Shown: positions 29,328-39,600 of the stretch, piece after piece | How the letters are laid out: each line of letters begins with the position of its first letter | Position numbering within the stretch: position 1 is the first letter of the stretch | NCBI GenBank assembly: GCA_018657495.1 | Contig: JABHXA010000013.1 | Span: 1-64,000, forward strand | DNA length: 64,000 bases | Source: Fidelibacterota bacterium | GTDB taxonomy: Bacteria > Fidelibacterota > Marinisomatia > SCGC-AAA003-L08 > JACNLC01 | Reading direction: 5' to 3' | Position numbers and translations under genes: made by a program | The notes under the pieces: model-generated | Database searches by the model: none | The model's input: only the letters and a program-made list of their open reading frames with translations | What the model was told of the DNA's origin: nothing

Positions 29328-30725
29328 ATGAAGAGAAAAGTATATAAAAAAGAGGTTGCACCTCGGACAATTTCACGAAGCGATTTTATTATAAAAAGTG
29401 GTATCACTGTGGGGTCGGCAGTGTTCTTACCGAAGTTAATATTTAGTCAGGATTGTAATCTAACTACTGACGATATAATGGGTCCATATTTTATCGAAGG
29501 AGCGCCAGTCCGAACAATTCTTGCCCACCCTGACGAACCTGGACAGAGATTGTATATCGACGGCCGGGTATTACAAAGCGATTGTGAAACCCCTATTTCG
29601 GGGGCCATGATTGAAGTCTGGCATGCAAATGATGCAGGTTGTTATAGTTATAATTTTGAATGCACTACTGGAAATCCTGAAGATGATGAGTACAACCTGA
29701 GGGGAAAAATGTTTAGCAGTGAAAATGGACAATATTCATTTGAAACAATATTGCCAGGTATTTATGCTAACCGCCCAATGCATATCCACATTAAAATTAC
29801 AACCCCTGATAATCAGGTGCTTGTTTCACAGCTATATTTTGAAGGTGACGAATTATGCGATACGGATCCATGGTGTAATGGCGCTGATGATCGTATTCTA
29901 TCCCTGGAGGAGGATTCAAATAGTCTTCATGGTGAAATCGATCTTATTATGGATACCACCGTGGATGGGATCATTCCCGGTGATGTGAATCTGGATGGAA
30001 CAATAAATGTTCAGGATATCATCATGGTTGTTGGTATAATCATGGGTAATATGCAGCCGGATGATTTTCAAATGTATGCTGCTGATGTAAATCAAGATTC
30101 CGTCGTGGATGTTTTAGATATTGTTTCTATGACGTCCATTATATTGGGTGGTCGGACATCCAGTGATTCGTTTAATGGCGGAAATCTGACAATAAAAAAT
30201 AGCAGTCTTTTTATATCCACTGAAGGTGAACTTGCCGGGATTCAAATTTTTACAAAAGGTAATTTTAATATTATAAAACAAAATCTGCCGGATAACTGGA
30301 ATTTTTATTTTGGAAACAATATGATTCTTATCTTTAATAATGGAGGCGGCAGTCGTTTACCTGAGAAATTATTTGAATTTGACGGAGAACTCGAAATTAT
30401 CTCCAACATTATTACAGGCTGGGATGCACAGCGTCATTCAGCAGATATAAATATTAATCCTAATGAATTTGAGCTTGGAGAGCCATATCCAAATCCTTTT
30501 AATCCAAAGTTAAATATTGAGTTGAATAATTTTAGGTCGCAGGATTTAAAAATAGCAGTCTTTGATATCAAAGGTCGAGAGTTAGATATATTATATTCCG
30601 GAATACAAGTGCCGGGAATGAGCCGTTTTACGTGGAATGCAACTCGGTATCCAACAGGGATATATTTTATCAAAGCAAGTAACAATCACCAAGCAAAGGT
30701 TAAAAAAGTAAATTTAATAAAATAA
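29328..30725 (+). CDS. Exported intradiol dioxygenase-like protein with dockerin-like repeats and T9SS tail
   Basis: 465 residues. The N-terminal export signal resembles a Tat leader (ISRSDFIIKSG), but the second arginine is Ser. Residues 45-215 match the intradiol ring-cleavage fold with all four iron ligands in place: Tyr106 (GCYSY), Tyr146 (PGIY), His152 and His154 (RPMHIHIKI). Two dockerin-like loops (about 222-285) and a T9SS type A tail (PYPNPFNP near 387-394, ending KKVNLIK) follow. It is therefore expected on the cell surface or released. Whether it cleaves catechols is open, because exported family members are little characterised. A terminator follows immediately. Confidence 0.9.
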   Translation: MKRKVYKKEVAPRTISRSDFIIKSGITVGSAVFLPKLIFSQDCNLTTDDIMGPYFIEGAPVRTILAHPDEPGQRLYIDGRVLQSDCETPISGAMIEVWHANDAGCYSYNFECTTGNPEDDEYNLRGKMFSSENGQYSFETILPGIYANRPMHIHIKITTPDNQVLVSQLYFEGDELCDTDPWCNGADDRILSLEEDSNSLHGEIDLIMDTTVDGIIPGDVNLDGTINVQDIIMVVGIIMGNMQPDDFQMYAADVNQDSVVDVLDIVSMTSIILGGRTSSDSFNGGNLTIKNSSLFISTEGELAGIQIFTKGNFNIIKQNLPDNWNFYFGNNMILIFNNGGGSRLPEKLFEFDGELEIISNIITGWDAQRHSADININPNEFELGEPYPNPFNPKLNIELNNFRSQDLKIAVFDIKGRELDILYSGIQVPGMSRFTWNATRYPTGIYFIKASNNHQAKVKKVNLIK

Positions 30726-30726
30726 A

Positions 30727-30757
30727 ATCATGCTATTCTTTTATAGTATGATCGTTT
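30727..30757 (+). terminator. Probable intrinsic terminator
   Basis: A 10-bp stem, ATCATGCTAT against ATAGTATGAT with one G-T pair, and loop TCTTTT. It starts right at the stop codon and is followed by CGTTTTG. Confidence 0.6.
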
Positions 30758-31093
30758 TGATAAAAAGTTGAAAGTAAAATCTTGTAAAGTTGCTCAATGT
30801 ATTCAAACACAACAGAATGGTTTAATAGTTTGAAAATACAAAACGGAAGTCTTCCTTCAAAATTTGTCACAACCTAAAATGCCCACTGTTATAGCTTTTA
30901 CATATTTAAAGTGAATAATAGAGCTCCACAAGGCACCTCACATTCAGATAGACATTTTATTTAGGTTACTAAAAATTTATTTTTGACAGTTTAGAGCGCT
31001 GATAACAATTAAGAAAAAAGTATAATAAACAAACAATACAGTAAAATATACAAATATTGCTTGTTTGATTGAATTTGATAATTCTAATTTAAG
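30758..31093. other. Intergenic region
   Basis: About 335 AT-rich bases holding no gene. The region near 30761 has the AAAAGTTGAAAGTAAAA word seen elsewhere in the window. The promoter of the next regulator gene is expected here. Confidence 0.4.
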
Positions 31094-31110
31094 ATAGTCT
31101 AATAGACTAT
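31094..31110. promoter_or_regulatory. Perfect 17-base palindrome before the TPR regulator
   Basis: ATAGTCTA-A-TAGACTAT, two perfect 8-base arms around one A, lies 12 bases upstream of ATG 31123. It could be an operator overlapping the promoter or an RNA hairpin near the ribosome site. Because the gene encodes a DNA-binding protein, autoregulation is plausible. Confidence 0.5.
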
Positions 31111-31122
31111 AATATATCAACT

Positions 31123-32643
31123 ATGAAATTATTAGCAATACCAGAAATATTCATTCAATCATCACAGATGCAGGAATCTCTTATACTGCCTGATACTGAT
31201 TCAAATACGCGTTGGACTGAATTCATTGCCCATCTATCACAATTCAGTGATATACCAATTCCCGAAACAAAAATCCAGTTAATAGAACTGTTATACCATG
31301 AGTCCAATCCTGGAAATAAAGCTGCTCTTATGACCGGCATTGCCCGATGCTCAATTGGCCAGGGAAAGTTATTTGAAGGGGCCCAAATGCTTGGGCAGGC
31401 ATATTCAAATTTATCTCAACATGACAATGATATTCGAGCCTTTGTTTTATTAGAAATGGTATCATTTCTTGCATTAATTGGAAGTTATGACAACGCTTTG
31501 ATGCTTTTACAGATGGCATCGTCTCTTACAAAATCAAAATATTTATTAAAAATTGCAAAATATTATGGACTTATAAATGTTGGACGCAAAGGGGACCGAT
31601 TTGTAATTGATGAATTGAAGTTATCCGCAGAATATTTTAAAGAAATTAATCAACTGTCAACATTGGCATATCATTATAAAAACATCGGTAATTTTTACCG
31701 TTTACTAAATGACTTTGAGAACACACAATATTTTTATAATGCTGCATTAGAAATTACCAAAGATGAAATGTATAAACATATTCGTGCTGCAATTTATCAT
31801 GATATTGGTATGTTGCGTTTCAGAGAAAATAAATTCGATGAAGCAATCGATTTTCTTCACAAAACTAAAGAAATCGCTGAAAGTTATTATACTAAGAGTT
31901 CAGCTATTGGCAATATCGGTTTTTTGTATTATCAAAAACAAAAGTTCGAGGAATCGATAAACTATTTTCAGGAAGCCTTGGAAATCCAAACAAACAAAGG
32001 TGTTTTTAACCTGGTCCCCGGCTCATGTTTATATCTGGGAAACTGCTATGAAAAATTGGGTCAACTAAATCAGGCTAATTATTTTTTTAAAAAGGGATCT
32101 CAACTAGCCTTGGAGTTAACGCAAAGGAAGTTTCCATTAAAAGGTGAATTGCAAACGGTCATAAATAAATACATATCATTTCTTCAAGATCACCAAAACG
32201 AAAACCTTAACGATGAATATAATTACGATTTCTCATTTGCAATTGACAAAACGCTTAAAGAGATTCGAGCCGTATTTCAGAATTTATTGTTAGATATTAA
32301 TTTGCATCAGGTTGGAACTGTTCGTAAAACCTGTAAAAAACTGGACATTGCTGAAAGTACATATGTAAAAGCAAGAAACCGAAACAAGAAAATAGTCCTT
32401 GATGCAATACCAGAAAGTCTAAAACTTTTTGTCACCCATAATGACTCATTATCCTGGAAGGAAATTAACCGAAAATATGATGATCATGTTTTTACATATT
32501 TGTATCATCAATATGATTTAAATAAAAAGAGACTAAGCTCTGAGTTGAATATTAATTATACCCAACTTGTGACAAGGTTTAAACAAATTGACCAAACTAT
32601 ATCAGCAAAAGTGTCAAATAGTTTGAGTTACGATCTGAAATGA
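31123..32643 (+). CDS. TPR protein with two C-terminal Fis-like HTH segments
   Basis: 506 residues, cytosolic. Residues 60-345 are TPR repeats (for example AYHYKNIGNFYRLLNDFENT). The C-terminus has two Fis/HTH_8-like segments. One is KTLKEIRAVFQNLLLD followed by GTVRKTCKKLDIAESTYVKAR (about 378-420). The other is SWKEINRKYDDHVFTYLYHQ followed by NKKRLSSELNINYTQLVTR (about 445-490). I infer a peptide- or protein-responsive regulator. Its stop overlaps the next start by four bases (ATGA), so it is co-translated with a secreted protein. I know no characterised protein with this exact layout. Confidence 0.8.
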   Translation: MKLLAIPEIFIQSSQMQESLILPDTDSNTRWTEFIAHLSQFSDIPIPETKIQLIELLYHESNPGNKAALMTGIARCSIGQGKLFEGAQMLGQAYSNLSQHDNDIRAFVLLEMVSFLALIGSYDNALMLLQMASSLTKSKYLLKIAKYYGLINVGRKGDRFVIDELKLSAEYFKEINQLSTLAYHYKNIGNFYRLLNDFENTQYFYNAALEITKDEMYKHIRAAIYHDIGMLRFRENKFDEAIDFLHKTKEIAESYYTKSSAIGNIGFLYYQKQKFEESINYFQEALEIQTNKGVFNLVPGSCLYLGNCYEKLGQLNQANYFFKKGSQLALELTQRKFPLKGELQTVINKYISFLQDHQNENLNDEYNYDFSFAIDKTLKEIRAVFQNLLLDINLHQVGTVRKTCKKLDIAESTYVKARNRNKKIVLDAIPESLKLFVTHNDSLSWKEINRKYDDHVFTYLYHQYDLNKKRLSSELNINYTQLVTRFKQIDQTISAKVSNSLSYDLK

Positions 32644-33737
32644 GGATTCCTATGAAATCACAATTATTTTCAAGAATAAATCGATTCCATCTTGTTGTCT
32701 TAATATTTTTCATTTTTTCATTTTTGCAATCTCAAGGCAATGTGACATTCGGTTTTGGAGAAGTGAATCAGGAACTGGGAACTATGGAAATCACTATGGT
32801 AAACTCTGATCCGGTTCATACATACAATATTTTTATTAGTGGGATTATTGTAAATGAGGTTTATGGAGGCGTATCAGAAGAATACAACTTTGACATCAAT
32901 ATTAATAACAGTAATGGGCACCATATCCATGGACATACTCATGGTATGGATGGGGCGCTTATCCCTCCTGGAAGTCACACTCTTCTTGTCATTGACTTCT
33001 CTCTGAATTATGATTTGATTTGTATTTATACAGGTTCCTGCCAGGGTGATGGAATGTTTGATTTTGATATAGAATTAGATAATTGTATTACATCAGAGAT
33101 TGACGAGGATGGGAATGGATATTTCGGAGAATTATTAAATGGGTACACAGATGAATACGAAGTATTTGCTGATACATCCGGTTTTAGTAATATCTCGTAT
33201 GTGACAATTGAATCTGCCCCTGATTTGGATTATGGTGACGAAATTGGTCTGCTCAGTCTGGAAGGTTTGACAAACTTTGGTGATTGCAGTAGCGAAATTG
33301 GTGAGATATTAGTAGGCGCGGATACATGGTATGGTGGGCCCATTACGATTCCTGCTTATGGATCTATGGATTTCTGTGATGAAGATGGTTTCCAGATTCC
33401 TGGATTTAACTCAGGTGAATCGGTTTTTATAAGTGTATGGGATTCTGATGAATTGGTTGTGTATACAATGGATCTATTTCTTAGAGATGAAATCCCATGG
33501 GGTAACGGTCATATAGTCATAAGTGACATGAACTTTGATACTATAATTGCCCTTGGTGGGGATGTAGACGACGATAACGAACAGACGGTTTTGGATGTGG
33601 TCATTCTTGTGTCGATCATTCTGGGAACTACAGATGCGTCGCCAGAACAGATTATCATTGCAAATTTGAATGGTGATGATACTATAGACATTTTAGATGT
33701 GGTTATATTGGTAAACATTATACTAGAAGAGCAATGA
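32640..33737 (+). CDS. Exported dockerin-like surface protein
   Basis: About 361-365 residues; ATG 32640 overlaps the regulator stop and ATG 32652 is an alternative just before the signal peptide (LVVLIFFIFSFLQSQG). The central part is an acidic beta-rich domain I do not recognise, with a His cluster (HHIHGHTHGMDG, about 97-108) that could bind metal. The last 65 residues are two dockerin-like loops (GDVDDDNEQTVLDVVILV, then LNGDDTIDILDVVILVN). There is no T9SS tail. Co-translated with the TPR/Fis-like protein, which may control its amount. Confidence 0.85.
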   Translation: MRIPMKSQLFSRINRFHLVVLIFFIFSFLQSQGNVTFGFGEVNQELGTMEITMVNSDPVHTYNIFISGIIVNEVYGGVSEEYNFDININNSNGHHIHGHTHGMDGALIPPGSHTLLVIDFSLNYDLICIYTGSCQGDGMFDFDIELDNCITSEIDEDGNGYFGELLNGYTDEYEVFADTSGFSNISYVTIESAPDLDYGDEIGLLSLEGLTNFGDCSSEIGEILVGADTWYGGPITIPAYGSMDFCDEDGFQIPGFNSGESVFISVWDSDELVVYTMDLFLRDEIPWGNGHIVISDMNFDTIIALGGDVDDDNEQTVLDVVILVSIILGTTDASPEQIIIANLNGDDTIDILDVVILVNIILEEQ

Positions 33738-33957
33738 GAAGTTGATTGGATTTAAGTAAGCCGAATACAAAGAATTTCCAATTATGATGAGTCTTCATGG
33801 TTGGTCAAATTAAAATGAAAACAAAAAAAGTAATTTGATTAAGTGCTCAAACGAGGGGAGTGATAAACAGATAATGTCTGTTGGAGAAAACCACAAAGTC
33901 CCCCGAATGACAGACTACTTAATCCATAAATTGCCAGATTATTTAGGAGTAATAACG

Positions 33958-36129
33958 ATGAATGAAAAGTCAAGAAAAATTATAACAAACTGGTTGATAA
34001 TAGTTGGGTTACTCACTTTTGGAGGCAGTTTGTTTGCCCAACCTGGTCATGGCCATGGCGGCGGCATGGGTGACTGGGATATGTGCGATGAATTGACCCA
34101 GGAAGATTGCGAACTCATGATGATGTGCGATTGGGATGCTGAGTTAGGTGAGTGTGGCTTTAGTGAAGGTATGGGTGACTGGGATACGTGCGAAGAATTG
34201 ACTCAGGAAGATTGCGAACTCATGATTATGTGTGAATGGGATGTTGATGAAGGTGAATGCGGTTTTAGCGATGGCATGGGTGACTGGGATATGTGCGATG
34301 AATTGACCCAGGAAGACTGCGAATTCATGATGATGTGTGAATGGGATGTTGATGAAGGTGAATGCGGTTTTAGCGATGGCATGAGTGACTGGGATATGTG
34401 TTTTGACCTTGGTGAAGATGAATGTGAAGCCTATGATTATTGTGAATGGGATGTTGATGAAAGTGAATGCGGTTTTGCCGGCGGTATGGGTGATCATTGG
34501 ATGTGCTTCGAATTGGGTGAGGACGAATGTGAAGCCTATGATTATTGTGAATGGGATGCTGATGAAAGTGAATGCGGTTTTGCTGGTGGTATGGGTGATC
34601 ATTGGATGTGCTTCGAATTGGGTGAAGATGAATGTGGAGCCTATGATTATTGTGAATGGGATATTGATGAAGGTGAATGCGGTTTTACTGGTGGTATGGG
34701 TGATCATTGGATGTGCTTCGAATTGGGTGAAGACGAATGTGAAGCCTATGATTATTGTGAATGGGATGTTGATGAAAATGAATGCGGTTTTGCTGGCGGT
34801 ATGAACGATTGGGAATTATGCCCTGATCTTGGTCCTGAAGAATGCGCCGATTCATTTATGTGCGATTGGAACGATATGCTTGGTGAGTGTGAGTTTCATG
34901 ACGGTGACGGCTGGGGAAATCATGAGATGTGTTATGAACTTGGCGAAGATGAATGTGAAACATATGAATTTTGTGAGTGGGATGTTGATGAAGGTGAATG
35001 CAGTTTTGATAGCGGTATGGGTGACCACATGATGTGTTTTGAGTTAACGGAAGACGAGTGTGGAATCTATGATTATTGCGAGTGGGACGCGGAAGATGGA
35101 GAGTGCGATTTTCTCTCAGGAAATGGAGGAGGGAATTCATGGATGTGCAACGGTTTGGATGAAGTTGAATGTGATGCAAGTATGATGTGCGATTGGGACT
35201 CTGACTCTGAAGATTGCGGACTTAGTGGTGGCATGGGTGGAGATGGTATATGCGCTGATCTGGATCAGACAGACTGTGAGATCATGTTTATGTGCGATTG
35301 GTTAATAGAAGATGGCTCCTGTCAATTCGGATTTGGGTGGGGTCATCATGGAATGGGTCAAAATGATTTTGATTGGGGTTGGGGTGACTGGGACTGGAAT
35401 AATAGCGGTTTTGACAGAGGTGATCTAAATATAGACTTGGCTATCAATGTATTAGACATAGTCAGCGAGGCAGGTATTATTGTTGGATCGGGTTCACCTA
35501 CAGATTTTCAGGTATGGGCAGGCGATTTGAATATAGATTTTCAGATAGATGTACTTGATATTGTATCGATGGTAAATCTGATACTTAGTGAAAGAGTCGG
35601 TTACAGTAGTCCATCAGCAATATTGGATGATGGTGAATTGCGCCTTGGCGGTTCTATTGGAGGAATTCAATTTTCAGGTAAACTGATATCTGAAGTTTCA
35701 AGTGGAGACTATATAGTTTCAAATAACGGATTAACTGTCATTTTTAATATATCGGGACAATTAGCAACAAAGACATTTACATTCGATGAAAAACCTGAAG
35801 ATATAATTGTGGCTTCATCAGACGGCACAAATGTAAACGTTTTGATTGCTACAGGGTATACACTTATTAGCAGCTATCCAAATCCATTCAACCCTGTTAC
35901 TGAAATACAATATGCCATTGAAAATTCTGGTTTTGTGACAATGACGATTTATAATATGATTGGTCAAAAGGTAATTAATCTGGTAAGTGGATATACTCAA
36001 AGCGGCAACTATTCAATTCCTTGGAATGGAAGAGATGAGTATGGAATGACAATACCATCAGGTACATATCTAATTTCATTAACTCAAAGTTCTGGTTCAA
36101 AAACACAGAAAATTACTTTATTAAAATAA
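33958..36129 (+). CDS. Surface protein with 12 Cys-rich acidic repeats, dockerin-like loops and T9SS tail
   Basis: 723 residues from ATG 33958, chosen because TAGGAG lies 9 bases upstream and a signal peptide (NWLIIVGLLTFGGSLFAQ) follows at once; a longer frame from 33835 lacks both. Residues 36-460 are twelve units of about 35 residues, each with four Cys (pattern MC-x5-6-LxxxxC-x5-C-x-WD-x5-EC-x-F) and many Asp/Glu. A Gly/Trp/Asp linker, two dockerin-like loops (GDLNIDLAINVLDIV and GDLNIDFQIDVLDIV) and a T9SS tail (SYPNPFNPVTE, ending TLLK) complete it. The Cys units are probably disulfide-bonded minidomains. Function unknown; Ca or metal binding and adhesion are possible. Confidence 0.92.
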   Translation: MNEKSRKIITNWLIIVGLLTFGGSLFAQPGHGHGGGMGDWDMCDELTQEDCELMMMCDWDAELGECGFSEGMGDWDTCEELTQEDCELMIMCEWDVDEGECGFSDGMGDWDMCDELTQEDCEFMMMCEWDVDEGECGFSDGMSDWDMCFDLGEDECEAYDYCEWDVDESECGFAGGMGDHWMCFELGEDECEAYDYCEWDADESECGFAGGMGDHWMCFELGEDECGAYDYCEWDIDEGECGFTGGMGDHWMCFELGEDECEAYDYCEWDVDENECGFAGGMNDWELCPDLGPEECADSFMCDWNDMLGECEFHDGDGWGNHEMCYELGEDECETYEFCEWDVDEGECSFDSGMGDHMMCFELTEDECGIYDYCEWDAEDGECDFLSGNGGGNSWMCNGLDEVECDASMMCDWDSDSEDCGLSGGMGGDGICADLDQTDCEIMFMCDWLIEDGSCQFGFGWGHHGMGQNDFDWGWGDWDWNNSGFDRGDLNIDLAINVLDIVSEAGIIVGSGSPTDFQVWAGDLNIDFQIDVLDIVSMVNLILSERVGYSSPSAILDDGELRLGGSIGGIQFSGKLISEVSSGDYIVSNNGLTVIFNISGQLATKTFTFDEKPEDIIVASSDGTNVNVLIATGYTLISSYPNPFNPVTEIQYAIENSGFVTMTIYNMIGQKVINLVSGYTQSGNYSIPWNGRDEYGMTIPSGTYLISLTQSSGSKTQKITLLK
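34063..35335 (+). repeat. Twelve tandem 105-111-bp Cys-rich coding units
   Basis: Units 1-3, units 4-7 and units 8-12 form three subgroups. Units 5-7 are almost identical in DNA (GATCATTGGATGTGCTTCGA repeated), a sign of recent expansion or conversion. Long open frames on the other strand and in another + frame across this block are by-products of the period being a multiple of three. Confidence 0.93.
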
Positions 36130-36145
36130 ACCATCAAACTTCAAA

Positions 36146-36176
36146 TAGGGGGCAGAATTTCTGTCCCCTATTTATC
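36146..36176 (+). terminator. Strong intrinsic terminator
   Basis: TAGGGGGCAGAA and TTCTGTCCCCTA form a 12-bp stem with one G-T pair, beginning 17 bases after the stop of the Cys-rich repeat gene and followed by TTTATCATTT. Confidence 0.8.
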
Positions 36177-36608
36177 ATTTAAATGATAATCTTCAAATCA
36201 ATAAATCAAAATCCAAATGCACTTTCCAGTACAATATTAAAACATAAGATTTTCTTCAATACTTAAATTTAATTCGTCAGAATTGTAGTTTGAAATTGAT
36301 TTCTCAGTCTTGTAAGATGACAATATTTTGATTGTTAAATCAGTTTAAAGACCATATTACTATCTACATATCTACAATAAAACATCTTCACGATATAATA
36401 AAATTTAGTAAATTAAGTATCGCTTCTGTGAGTAATTTCATACCACATGATATGAAAGTCCATAACTAATTAATATTAAAATTTGGAGTTTCATAGAAAA
36501 ATAAATTCAAGTCCATTTATTTTTGTCCGTTTTATGCTTGATAAATTGTTATCATGATATTGGTAATCGTGTGATTTCATTCTTTATTATCGTCGACATG
36601 GAGAATCA
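36177..36608. other. Intergenic region before the giant kinase
   Basis: About 430 very AT-rich bases. No gene, known site or repeat is evident. The promoter of the kinase/NtrC operon should lie here; I saw no good sigma-54 element. Confidence 0.4.
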
Positions 36609-39600
36609 GTGTTTCAAGAAAAAAATCATGGTTTTTTAAACAACACCTTAAAAACAAAAAGAAAGGTGTTCCGTGTTGTTATTATTATCCCCCTCATAAT
36701 AGTTACCCTCACAATTGTAGTCAGCATTCAATCGTGGTTTCATAATGCAAATCATATCAATACAATTCTGGAAAAAGCATTTGTAGAAAATCATATCAAG
36801 ATGGAAAGCACCGTTGAACACATAGAGGAATACTTGGGTGGTGTGCATTCAGATTTGCTTTACATCAGTTTCGATAAACATGTCAAACGAATGGAAGAGG
36901 GTTCAGAAGAGTTAATTCAATCACTTTATGATCACCAGTGGACAAGAAATCGCCTCACTGAAATTTATGTAATTGAACGGAATTTTGACGGTAGAAAACG
37001 TCCATTTATGACTTTCGAGCACGGGGTTGGAGGGAAAAGCAAAGAGGAAATTCACTCACCACACAGAGAAGCTGAAGAATACAAAACCCAGATGGATCAC
37101 ATCCAGGAGTTTCTTGCAGACACCTCATTAAAAGCACTAATTAGCGATGAAATCATCCTTTGCGCAAACAACCATGATGGCACCCAGGCCAATGGTATTG
37201 TTTATTCAATTCCAGTTTATAACAAGGGAGAGTTGACTGGAATTGTTGCAGCAATGATCCCAACATATCGCATCAATGATCAATTAGAAAGAGGTCATTG
37301 GGCAAATATGGCTATACTCATAAATGAAAATGCAGACTTATTTGGCTGTGTGGATTTACCCAGGGAAACTAAAACATGGATCAGTAAGAACTTTTCTGAA
37401 AATGACATATCAGAATTTTTTGATACAACTCAGAATTCTTTTAAGGTAAATGAATGGACTTCGTTATGGTCACCAATCGATATTGTGTCTGGGCAACAAT
37501 GGTGGTTAGTTTTTCAATATGATGAAACACTTTACCTCAAAGATGCCAATATTCAGAAGACATCCAAATTTTGGATATACATATTGGCTGCAGGATTTCT
37601 TTTGGCCCATCTCATTTATCTTCTGTTTAAACGATATGATGAAAAAATAAATATTTTGGATGAACGTAAAATTATTGAAAACGCCCTCGTAGAAAGCGAG
37701 GAGCAATATCGGAAACTGGTAGAACAAACAACAAATCTAATTACACGCGTAGATAATGAAGGCAAGTTTACATATATAAATTCAGTTTCTCAAAAAATAC
37801 TTGGATTTAGTCCTGAAGAATGTATCGGTAAAGTTGCATTCGACTTTGTACACCCTGATGATAGAAATAAAACACAAAAATGGTTTGAGGATTGGCAAAA
37901 AACAAAACAGAAATATAATTCAATTGAAAATCGTCAGGTAAACCTTCATACAGGTGAGATAAGATATATGCTCTGGTCAAGCACAATGCAAAATGATGAA
38001 GACGGAGGTATTAGCGGCATTGATGCTATTGCAAGGGATATATCCGATCGTATCAAAGCTGAACAACAATTAATTGAATCTGAGAAAAAAGTCAATACCT
38101 GGTTAGAAAATTCACCCACTTGCACTAAAATTTTAGATTTGGATTTTAACTTACAATATATGAGTGCAGCAGGAGTTCGAGACCTTAAAATCGATGATAT
38201 CACCGTGTATTATGGTGCCCCTTATCCCTTTAGTTTTTATCCCGATTCCTTTAAGATTCCTATGACTAAAAATTTAATGAAAGTCAAAGAAACAGGTGAA
38301 ATTACCACTCAGGAAGAGTATGTTTTGGATATACTTGGAAACGAATTATGGTATCATTCCACAATAGTTCCAATAAATACTGAAAGTGGTATCCTTGACT
38401 ATTTTATGATTGTCTCAATAGAAATTACTGAACGGAAATACGCCGAATCAAAATTACTGGAAAGTGAAGCGCGTTTCAGACATCTCTTCGAAGATATGGG
38501 TGATGCGGTATTTGTTACTCATTTAGACAAAAATAAGAGTGGACAAATAATTGAAGCCAATCCTGCAGCATTGTTGCAAACTGGTTATGATAAAACTGAG
38601 CTAGTGAAAATGAATATTGTCGACGATCTAACAGTAAAGGGATCAGAAGAAACAGAATATGATGAATTTGAAGAAAAATTACATCGTGGCCAAACAGTTA
38701 CATCTACTGAAAAGAAAAAACGAAAGGATGGATCAGAATATTGGGTGGAGGTTGTAGTCACGCCTATTGAATATAAAGGAATCAAAGCTTGCATATCTCT
38801 AAATCGGGATATCTCCGATCGTAAACTGGCAGAGGAGGCACTAAAAAGTATAGCAGTTAGTTTTTCTGCACTCTCTGGAGAAGATTTTTTTAATAGAGTT
38901 TCGAAATATCTTGCTGACAAACTAGATGTAAATATCGCATTTATTGGTGAGTTATTTGGTGGTGATTCAGTTAGAGTTATTGGAGGATATCATAACGGCG
39001 AGATACTTGGACCCATAGAATATCAATTGGCAGATACTCCATGCGAAAATATCATAAATAAAACCATGTGCTGCTATCCTGCGGATGTTTATAAACTTTT
39101 CCCAAAAGACGTCATGCTAAAGGATTTAGCGATTGAGGGATACTTAGGTGCACCAATTAATAATCGTGATGGACAAACAATTGGTATATTTGTACTTTTA
39201 AGCGAGTCGCCGATAACAAATCAATCTTCGGCAGAATCTATACTTCAAATATTTATTGAACGAGTTTCTGCTGAAATTCAAAGAGCAAATGATGAACAAA
39301 TTATAAAAAAAAGTGAATTGAAATTTCGCGATCTATTTGAAAATAGCATAGATAGCATCTGCATTTTAGATGCCGAATGTAATTTTATTGATGTAAACGA
39401 TGCCACAAGTATTTTAACTGGATATGATAAAACAGAATTATTAAACATGGGTATTTCTGATTTAGTCCATCCAGATAGTCAAAACAATTCTATTAAAGCA
39501 CTCCATGATCAAAAAACCTTTGGACATTATGATTTGTATACCGGTTCAATCATTACAAAAAATGGGCAGACCAGATTTGTTGAAATAAATTCCATAGCTA

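Noticed and set aside
34144..34707. 187-codon minus-strand frame with repeats
   Set aside because: It is antisense to the Cys-rich repeat block; a period divisible by three keeps the frame open. No ribosome site and the composition mirrors the sense repeats.
34385..34804. 139-codon + frame inside the Cys-rich repeats
   Set aside because: Out-of-frame reading of the same repeat block; the sense frame has a signal peptide, dockerin-like loops and a T9SS tail.
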